Source: Variovorax boronicumulans
GTDB taxonomy: Bacteria; Pseudomonadota; Gammaproteobacteria; Burkholderiales; Burkholderiaceae_C
Direction of reading: 5' to 3'
Assembly: GCF_019352895.1 (NCBI RefSeq)
Contig: NZ_JAAAFX010000004.1
Coordinates: 667,714-731,713, forward strand
DNA length: 64,000 bases
Shown piece after piece: positions 56,934 to 64,000 of the stretch. Under the pieces are notes generated by a model, which saw only the letters and a list, made by a program, of their open reading frames with translations, did no database searches and had not been told where the DNA came from. The position numbers and the translations under genes were made by a program. Numbering within the stretch: position 1 is the stretch's first letter; every line of letters starts with the position of its first letter.

Positions 56934-57811
56934 CAGTCGGCCGCGTCGCTGCCGCGGGCCGGCGACACCTTGAACCAGCGCACCGCGCCGCCCTTGGTGT
57001 GCAGCACCACGAAGTCGAAGCCGCCCAGCGCGTGGTGCTCGCCCTTCTTGGGCACGTGGCCCATCTCGTGGGCGATCAGGCCGCCGATGGTGTCGAAGTC
57101 CTCGCTCAGCGCCTCGTCGTCGAAGGTGATGCCGAAGGCCTCGCCGACGCGCTCGATCGGCGTGTCGCCCGAGACGCGGTAGGTGTGGTCGGCCAGGCCG
57201 AAGATGTCGCCCTCGTCTTCGGCGATGTCGAACTCGTCCTCGATCTCGCCGACGATCTGCTCGAGCACGTCCTCGATGGTGATCAGCCCGGCCACGCGGC
57301 CGAACTCGTCGATCACGATCGCGAGGTGGTTGCGGTTGCCGCGAAACTCGCGCAGCAGGTCGTTCAGGCCCTTGCTCTCGGGCACGAAGGTCGCGGGCCG
57401 CAGCAGCGCCCGGATGTTGAGACCCGGCGCGCGCTGCAGCTTGAGCAGGTCCTTCGCGAGCAGGATGCCGATGATGTTTTCCTTCTCGCCCTCGTACACC
57501 GGAAAGCGCGAGTGCGCGGTGTCGATCACGACGTGCAGCAGCGCGTCATAGGGCGAGTCGATGTTCACCAGGTCCATGCGCGGCGCGGCGACCATCACGT
57601 CGCCAGCCGTCATGTCGGCCATCCGCAGCACCCCTTCGAGCATGACGCGCGATTCGGCGCCGATCACGTCGTTGTCTTCGGCGTCTGCGAGGGTTTCGAT
57701 CAGCTCGTCGCGCGAATCCGGTCCTGGATGGATGAATTCGGCGAGTTTTTGAAGAAAGCTGCGTTTGTCTTCCCGTTCAACGGGAGTGCGATCAGGGTGA
57801 GGGTCGGCCAC
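56933..57811 (-). CDS. CorC/HlyC family CBS-domain protein
   Basis: A 292-residue protein with an N-terminal helical lead, two CBS domains (residues ~65-190; MTAGDVMVAAPRMDLVNI and GLNDLLREFRGNRNHLAIVIDEFGRVAGLITIEDVLEQIVGEI) and a C-terminal CorC/HlyC transporter-associated domain (RVSGDTPIERVGEAFG, ETIGGLI-like FDTIGGLIAHEMGHVPKKGE). Associated with magnesium/cobalt efflux or with membrane stress. It is encoded with lnt, in overlap. The alternative name YbeX is equally apt. Confidence 0.94.
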   Translation of the reverse strand: MADPHPDRTPVEREDKRSFLQKLAEFIHPGPDSRDELIETLADAEDNDVIGAESRVMLEGVLRMADMTAGDVMVAAPRMDLVNIDSPYDALLHVVIDTAHSRFPVYEGEKENIIGILLAKDLLKLQRAPGLNIRALLRPATFVPESKGLNDLLREFRGNRNHLAIVIDEFGRVAGLITIEDVLEQIVGEIEDEFDIAEDEGDIFGLADHTYRVSGDTPIERVGEAFGITFDDEALSEDFDTIGGLIAHEMGHVPKKGEHHALGGFDFVVLHTKGGAVRWFKVSPARGSDAAD

Positions 57812-57889
57812 TGCGGGAGGGCGGAGTTGGGGAAGCGCAAGGATAACGGAAAGGCAATGCCCTCCGTTGCGCCCGCCCCGGAGGCCTGC

Positions 57890-58618
57890 TCAGGGGGCCG
57901 ATTTCTCGCGCGCGGCGCGCATGCCGCTGCGCACTTCCTGCACGGTGGCCAGGAAGGACCAGAACTGCTTGGCGCGGGTCTTCAGTTGGTAGTCGACCTC
58001 GGCGTAATGCTCGAGTGCGATCGCGTTCAGGCGACTGTCGAGCGTGGCCGAAGGCAGCTGCAGATGGGCCTCGGATTCCGAGCCGCTGCGCACCACGGAG
58101 GCCCCGGCCTTGCGGGCGATCTTGAGCATTGCCGCGTTCTCGCTGAGCGCATGGATGAACAGCATGCCCACGCCCTCGTTGCGCGCCGTGACGACCGCGC
58201 GCTCGAACAGGCGCGCGCCGTAGCCGCGGCCGCGCGCATGGGCCGCCACCGACACACCGAATTCCGCGCATTCGCGGGGCTGGTCGGCGGGCGCGAAGGC
58301 GACGTGCGCCATCGCGATGAGATCGAGGCGGCGGTTGTAGATGCCGAACAGTTCGTCGCGCTCGAAGTCGAGGCCGTCGACATAGCGCTGCACCTGCTCG
58401 TCGGAGGCGGCGTAGCCGAAACGAAGGTAGCGGTCGTTGGGCGTCAGCGCCAGCAGATGGGTGGCGATCCGGTGCCGCTCGCGCGGACCGATGGTGCGGA
58501 TGGGGACCAGCACCGGCGTCGGCGCGGGGCGGCTGCGCGCCTGCGCCTCGACGATCGGCGCGCGAAAGAAGGAGCCGATGCCCAGGGTGGCTTGGAAAAA
58601 GGCCTTGACGGGGTGCAT
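57890..58618 (-). CDS. GNAT family N-acetyltransferase
   Basis: A 242-residue enzyme. An N-terminal 45-residue extension precedes a GNAT core: RLDLIAMAHVAFAP (strand 4), VSVAAHARGRGYGARLFERAVVTARNEG (acetyl-CoA loop, R/G-x-G-Y-G-A) and LFIHALSENAAMLKIARKAGASVV. The ATG at 58618 is only 7 bases from a TATATT box, so its mRNA might be nearly leaderless. No substrate can be deduced. 78 bases separate it from corC. Confidence 0.85.
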   Translation of the reverse strand: MHPVKAFFQATLGIGSFFRAPIVEAQARSRPAPTPVLVPIRTIGPRERHRIATHLLALTPNDRYLRFGYAASDEQVQRYVDGLDFERDELFGIYNRRLDLIAMAHVAFAPADQPRECAEFGVSVAAHARGRGYGARLFERAVVTARNEGVGMLFIHALSENAAMLKIARKAGASVVRSGSESEAHLQLPSATLDSRLNAIALEHYAEVDYQLKTRAKQFWSFLATVQEVRSGMRAAREKSAP

Positions 58619-58625
58619 GGGTCAA

Positions 58626-58646
58626 ATATAAGGGTTTATCCCTATT
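58626..58646. promoter_or_regulatory. AGGG-TTTAT-CCCT dyad over the GNAT promoter
   Basis: AGGG (58631-58634) and CCCT (58640-58643) flank a 5-base centre in an AT-rich patch. On the minus strand TTGTGT, 16 bases, TATATT can be read, which would start RNA at or near the GNAT ATG. The dyad lies in the spacer, a good place for a repressor. Confidence 0.35.
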
Positions 58647-58796
58647 ACACAAGTATCAGTTTTCACAAGGCGAGAAGAAACGCACGGATTGGAGAGCAGT
58701 CCCCAGAAAGCGTTGCGCGATGGCCGCGTCGGCACCCGCATTCCGCGGGCGCAGAATGCCTTTCCATCCTTGACTTGCCGCCACCGGAGAGTGCCC

Positions 58797-59591
58797 ATGC
58801 ATCGTCTGTCCTTGCCTCGTGTTGCCCTGGTCATCGTCAGCATCGCCTTGCTCGGCGCCTGCACCACGCCCCCGCCCGCTCCGGCGCCCTCGCGGCTGGA
58901 CACGGTGCAGAGCTCAGCCCGGCTGCGTGTCTGCACGCCCGGCGACTACAAGCCCTTCAGCTTCCAGAAGCCGGATGCCGGCTTCGAGGGCATCGACGTC
59001 GACCTGGTGGACAGCCTGGCGGCGAGCTTGGGCGCAAAGCCGACCTGGGTCAAGACCACCTGGGCCAACCTGCTGCCCGACCTGGTCGCCGACCGCTGCG
59101 ACATCGCCGTCGGTGGGGTCTCGGTGACGACGGACCGTCAGAAGAAAGCGTTCTTCAGTACGCCTTACATGGTCAACGGCAAGACGCCGATCGCGCGTTG
59201 CGCGGACGTGCAGAAGTACCAGAGCGTCGCGGCCATCGACCAGCCGGGCACGCGTGTGATCTTCAACCCGGGCGGCAGCAACGAGCGCTTCGCCCGTGCC
59301 AACTTCAAGCGCGCGCAGATGACGCTGCATGGCGAGAACGTGACGATCTTCGACGAGATCCTCGCCAACCGCGCCGACGTGTTCGTCACCGAAGCCGCCG
59401 AGGCGCTCACGCAGCAGCGGCTCAAGCCCGGGCTCTGCGCCGTCAACCCCGACAAGCCGCTGCAGTACGGCGAGATGGCCTGGATGCTGCCGCGCGACGA
59501 CGGGGCCTTCAAGGCCTACGTCGACCAATGGCTGCACCTCGCGCAAGCGAGCGGCGAACTGCCGCGCGTGATGGACCGCTGGCTCAAGTAG
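58797..59591 (+). CDS. pheC: Cyclohexadienyl dehydratase-like periplasmic lipoprotein
   Basis: A 264-residue protein of the solute-binding family 3 fold. RLRVCTPGDYKPFSFQKPD, GKTPIARC, FNPGGSNERFARANFKRAQ, GENVTIFDEI, PGLCAVNPDKPLQYGEMAWMLPRDD and YVDQWLHLAQASG follow Pseudomonas PheC nearly block by block, beyond what amino-acid receptors show. PheC converts prephenate or arogenate to phenylpyruvate or phenylalanine. Glu in VTEAAEAL corresponds to the catalytic Glu of PheC. The leader has a lipobox LLGAC (not a plain signal), so the enzyme would be membrane-anchored. Single gene, with its own 178-base upstream region. Confidence 0.75.
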   Translation: MHRLSLPRVALVIVSIALLGACTTPPPAPAPSRLDTVQSSARLRVCTPGDYKPFSFQKPDAGFEGIDVDLVDSLAASLGAKPTWVKTTWANLLPDLVADRCDIAVGGVSVTTDRQKKAFFSTPYMVNGKTPIARCADVQKYQSVAAIDQPGTRVIFNPGGSNERFARANFKRAQMTLHGENVTIFDEILANRADVFVTEAAEALTQQRLKPGLCAVNPDKPLQYGEMAWMLPRDDGAFKAYVDQWLHLAQASGELPRVMDRWLK

Positions 59592-59664
59592 CGCGCTGCA
59601 CTGGGGCAAGCCCCCAGACCGGATTGCCATGCGGCCTCGCACAATGCGTTGCAAAGGAGCGCGC

Positions 59665-61362
59665 ATGCAGTCATCCGTCTTGAATAGCTATCCGCCTGGA
59701 GTGCCTCACGAGGTTCATCCCGAGCAATACCGGTCGCTGGGCCATATGTTCGACGAGGCCTTCCAGCGCTACGCCGAGCGCCCGTTCTCGGTGTGCATGG
59801 AGCAATGGATGTCCTATGCGCAGCTCGACCGGCAGTCCAAGGCCATGGGCGCCTGGCTGCAGTCGCAGGGGCTCGAGCCCGGTGCCAAGGTCGCGATCAT
59901 GCTGCCCAACGTGCCACAGTTCGCGGTCACGATGTGCGGCGTGCTGCGCGCCGGCTTCACCTGCGTGAACGTCAACCCGCTCTACACCGCGCGTGAACTC
60001 GAGCACCAACTGAAGGATTCGGGCGCCACGACCATCGTGATCCTCGAGAACTTCGCGACCACGCTGCAGCAGGTGATCGAGCGCACGCCGATCCAGCATG
60101 TGGTGATCACGTCGATGGGCGATCTGCTCGGCGGCCTCTACGGCACCTGGATCACGCTGGCCGTGCGGCACCTCGCGCGCATGGTGCCGCCCTACAAGCT
60201 GCCGCTGGACGGCGGGCGCACGGTCACGCCTTTCTCGCAGGTCATGAGCCAGGGTGCGCAACGCACGTTGAGCAAGGATCCCAGCACGCTCGATTCGGTG
60301 GCCTTTCTGCAGTACACGGGCGGCACGACCGGGCTGTCCAAGGGCGCGGTGCTCACGCACCGCAACATCGTCGCCGCCACGCTGCAGGCCGAGGCCTGGT
60401 TCACGCCGGCGCTCGGGCGCGCGGGCGATCTGTCCAAGGTCAACAGCATCGCAGCCTTGCCGCTGTATCACATCTTCGCGCTCACGCTGTGCCTGCTGGC
60501 GATCCGCCAGGGCTCGCACCTGACGCTGATTCCCAACCCGCGCGATCTCAACAAGTTCATCGCCGTGCTGAAGAAGCGGCCCTTCCACATGCTGCCGGCG
60601 GTCAACACGCTGTTCAACGCGCTGCTGGTGCATCCCGAATTCAAGAAGCTGGACTTCTCGACCCTGTTCGTGTCGCAGGCGGGCGGCATGGCCGCCTCCG
60701 AGGGCACGGCCAAGCGCTGGTTCGAGACCACGGGTTGCCCCATGATCGAAGGCTGGGGCATGAGCGAGACCTGCGCCATCGGCACCAACAACCCCGTGAG
60801 CAACACCGCGTTCACCGGCACCATCGGCCTTCCCTTGCCGGGCATCGAGATTGCCATCAAGGATGACGAAGGCCGCTCCTTGCCGAACGGGCAGGCCGGC
60901 GAGCTCTGCATCAAGGGGCCCAACGTGATGAGGGGCTATCACAACCAACCCGCGGAGACGGCCGCGGCGTTCACCGCCGACGGCTTCATGCGCACCGGCG
61001 ACATCGCCGTGATGCAGGACGACGGCTACAGCCGCATCGTGGACCGCAAGAAGGACATGATCCTGGTCAGCGGCTTCAACGTCTTTCCCAACGAACTCGA
61101 GAACGTCATCTCGCTGTGCCCTGGCGTCGTGGAATGTGCAGCCATCGGCGTGCCCGACGAGAAGCAGGGCGAGGCCATCAAGGTCTTCGTGGTGCGCAAG
61201 GACGCCACGGTGACGGAAGAGGCCGTGCTGCGCTACTGCCACGAGAACCTCACCGGCTACAAGCGGCCCCGGCACATCGAGTTCAAGGACGCCCTGCCCA
61301 AGACCAACGTCGGGAAGATTCTTCGGCGCGAGCTGCGCACCACCACGACGACATCGGCGTGA
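59665..61362 (+). CDS. Long-chain fatty acid-CoA ligase
   Basis: A 565-residue AMP-forming enzyme activating fatty acids. The AMP-binding loop YTGGTTGLSKGAVLTHRN is at residues ~220-237; GWGMSETC, DGFMRTGDIAVMQDDGY, RIVDRKKDMILVSGFNVFPNELE and the terminal KTNVGKILRRELR are standard FadD motifs. I start at the ATG of MQSSVLN because AAGGAG lies just before it; an upstream ATG at 59629 lacks this. Its stop overlaps the GTG of the next gene. Confidence 0.93.
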   Translation: MQSSVLNSYPPGVPHEVHPEQYRSLGHMFDEAFQRYAERPFSVCMEQWMSYAQLDRQSKAMGAWLQSQGLEPGAKVAIMLPNVPQFAVTMCGVLRAGFTCVNVNPLYTARELEHQLKDSGATTIVILENFATTLQQVIERTPIQHVVITSMGDLLGGLYGTWITLAVRHLARMVPPYKLPLDGGRTVTPFSQVMSQGAQRTLSKDPSTLDSVAFLQYTGGTTGLSKGAVLTHRNIVAATLQAEAWFTPALGRAGDLSKVNSIAALPLYHIFALTLCLLAIRQGSHLTLIPNPRDLNKFIAVLKKRPFHMLPAVNTLFNALLVHPEFKKLDFSTLFVSQAGGMAASEGTAKRWFETTGCPMIEGWGMSETCAIGTNNPVSNTAFTGTIGLPLPGIEIAIKDDEGRSLPNGQAGELCIKGPNVMRGYHNQPAETAAAFTADGFMRTGDIAVMQDDGYSRIVDRKKDMILVSGFNVFPNELENVISLCPGVVECAAIGVPDEKQGEAIKVFVVRKDATVTEEAVLRYCHENLTGYKRPRHIEFKDALPKTNVGKILRRELRTTTTTSA

Positions 61363-62273
61363 CGCGCCCTTTTCCGGCGGACATCACGGTCTTCGAGCGC
61401 GGCTGGCTGTCGTCGAACAACATCCTGCTGCAAGGCGAGCAGGCGGTTCTGATCGACAGCGGCTATGTCACGCATGCGGCGCAGACCGTGGCGCTGGTCG
61501 AAGAAGCGTTGCACGGGCAAGCGTTGTCCTTGCTGATCAACACGCACCTTCACAGCGACCACTGCGGCGGCAACGCCGCGCTGCAACAGCGCTATCCGAC
61601 ACTTCGCACCGAAGTCCCTGCGGGCGAGGCCAGTGCCGTGGCGATGTGGGATCAAGGTGCGCTGAGCTATCGCGCGACAGGACAGCAGTGCCCTCGTTTC
61701 AGGGCGCAGGGAACCGTGACCGGCCAGACCGAACGACAGCTGGGCGATCGGCGCTGGGAAGTGCACGCCGCACCGGGGCACGATCCCCATTCGGTGATGC
61801 TGTTCGAGCCGGAATCGCGCACCTTGATCTCGGCGGATGCCCTGTGGGAACACGGTTTCGGCGTGGTGTTTCCCGAACTGATCGGAGAGCCCTCTTTCGC
61901 GGAAGTGGCGGCGACGCTGGACCATATCGAACGGCTGGACCCTCAATGGGTCGTGCCTGGCCACGGCCGCGTGTTTTCGGACGTCGGCACGGCCTTGTCT
62001 ACAGCCCGCCGACGTCTGGACGGCATGGTCCGCGACCCGGTCAAGCATGCAAGGCATGCCTTCAAGGTATTGATCAAGTTCAAGCTGCTGGAGCAGCAGC
62101 GCATGTCCACGGCGCAATGGGCGGAGTGGCGAGACGCGACGCCGTACTTCAAAGCGATTCACACGCGTTTTTTCAGCGCACGGGCGCTGGAATCGCTGAG
62201 CGAGGAACTGCTGGACGAGCTTATTGGCTCGGGCGCGGCGCGCCGGGAGGGCGACAGCCTGCTCAATGTCTAG
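61359..62273 (+). CDS. MBL-fold metallo-hydrolase coupled to the CoA ligase
   Basis: A 304-residue metallo-beta-lactamase-fold enzyme: INTHLHSDHCGGN (HxHxDH), further ligands in VHAAPGHDPHSVMLFEPESRTLISADALWEHGFG and VVPGHGRVF. The start GTG overlaps the ligase stop (GTGA). The C-terminal ~70 residues are helical (FKVLIKFKLLEQQRMSTAQW). Coupling with an acyl-CoA ligase suggests a thioesterase or lactonase role on acyl compounds, but this is inference. The following 106 bases before the rRNA terminator contain no gene. Confidence 0.86.
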   Translation: MTRPFPADITVFERGWLSSNNILLQGEQAVLIDSGYVTHAAQTVALVEEALHGQALSLLINTHLHSDHCGGNAALQQRYPTLRTEVPAGEASAVAMWDQGALSYRATGQQCPRFRAQGTVTGQTERQLGDRRWEVHAAPGHDPHSVMLFEPESRTLISADALWEHGFGVVFPELIGEPSFAEVAATLDHIERLDPQWVVPGHGRVFSDVGTALSTARRRLDGMVRDPVKHARHAFKVLIKFKLLEQQRMSTAQWAEWRDATPYFKAIHTRFFSARALESLSEELLDELIGSGAARREGDSLLNV

Positions 62274-62379
62274 TTTGCGGGCCAATACCGATGGCCGCAT
62301 CACTGCATGAACGGAATGGGTGTTCAGGTGAATGCATGCTGCGGCATTGCCATTGCGCCCGCAATTCCATTTCCGTTTC

Positions 62380-62416
62380 CCCAAAAAGAAAAGCCCCAAC
62401 CGGTTGGTTGGGGCTT
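62380..62416 (-). terminator. Intrinsic terminator of the rRNA operon
   Basis: On the minus strand an 11-bp stem (AAGCCCCAACC / GGTTGGGGCTT, 62391-62416, 4-base loop) is followed by TTCTTTTTGG, a classic rho-independent terminator, about 17 bases after the 5S 3' end. Confidence 0.9.
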
Positions 62417-62432
62417 GTCTAGGGCTGTAAGA

Positions 62433-62546
62433 GCCTGACGATGACCTACTTTCACACGGGAACCCGCACTATCATCGGCGCTGACGCGTTTCACTGTCCT
62501 GTTCGGGATGGGAAGGAGTGGTACCACGTCGCTATGGTCATCAGGC
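62433..62546 (-). rRNA. 5S ribosomal RNA
   Basis: About 114 bases whose minus strand begins GCCTGATGACCATAGCGACG, contains CCCATCCCGAACAGGACAGT and GATAGTGCGGGTTCCCGTGT, and ends with GTCATCGTCAGGC, pairing with the start (helix I). Ends are approximate to 1-3 bases. It follows the 23S gene after a spacer of about 127 bases. Confidence 0.95.
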
Positions 62547-62673
62547 ATAACTTGTTGTCTGGCTGATCACATGATCAACCAAACGAATTCATAGAGTTTG
62601 GAATCAGCTTTTGGCGAATTATTTTGAATGCGTCAACTTGGCATAACACCTTGATCAGATTGATCAAAGTTAT

Positions 62674-64000
<1,327 letters not shown>

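Noticed and set aside
58797..59591. Plain amino-acid ABC receptor
   Set aside because: No permease or ATPase adjacent, and the sequence follows PheC in blocks that receptors do not share.

Overview
The window is high-GC, gene-dense bacterial DNA. Codon usage, the glyQ-glyS-gmhB-plsC order, AceK, the Bug-type receptor and the 23S/5S sequences all point to Burkholderiales, most likely Comamonadaceae and Variovorax-like. The genus is inference; no marker here fixes it. I see no integrase, transposase, CRISPR array, tRNA or plasmid gene. The right end runs into an rRNA operon on the minus strand (5S complete, 23S 3' part).

Left part (1-9.7 kb): a cut-off alkaline-phosphatase-fold/LamG protein, a small lipoprotein, a Tat-exported phospholipase C, an ABC importer of the 2-aminoethylphosphonate type (ATPase plus fused permease, no binding protein in view), a DeoR regulator and ethanolamine ammonia-lyase EutB/EutC, all on one strand. 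They read as a possible phospholipid head-group salvage locus. Next come a lipoprotein with two HxT motifs, a DUF3047 protein, and an XRE/S24 regulator whose two protease residues are both substituted. Across a 321-bp AT-rich divergent region, that regulator faces a tightly packed operon (12.7-19.0 kb): LLM flavin monooxygenase, Tat-signal binding protein, ATPase, two different permeases, an Ldh2-type dehydrogenase and an OsmC protein. This is the best candidate for an undescribed catabolic unit.

Middle part (19.1-40 kb): a minus-strand block (YchJ, orphan Bug receptor, acyl-CoA dehydrogenase, M20 peptidase, thiolase, aceK, carbonic anhydrase, MerR regulator), then a divergent MBL-fold hydrolase behind a perfect 20-bp palindrome of LiuR type, an LRR-protein-kinase fusion, an SDR and a DUF4124 protein. 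A sugar-acid locus follows: GntR regulator, erythronate-dehydrogenase-like enzyme and IlvD/Edd dehydratase, divergent from a UgpC/MalFG-type sugar importer.

Right part (39.8-64 kb): a minus-strand operon glyQ-glyS-[small protein-nucleotidyltransferase]-gmhB-plsC-M48 peptidase. The bracketed toxin-antitoxin-like pair sits, translationally coupled, inside housekeeping genes. Then come a PAP2 phosphatase, L-asparaginase, and a TetR/RutR-like regulator beside an amidohydrolase-creatininase-ABC importer-FAD oxidase operon with a clear operator dyad, probably for an N-heterocycle. Last are lnt-corC, a GNAT enzyme, a PheC-like periplasmic cyclohexadienyl dehydratase, a fatty acyl-CoA ligase coupled to an MBL hydrolase, and the rRNA operon end with a strong intrinsic terminator.
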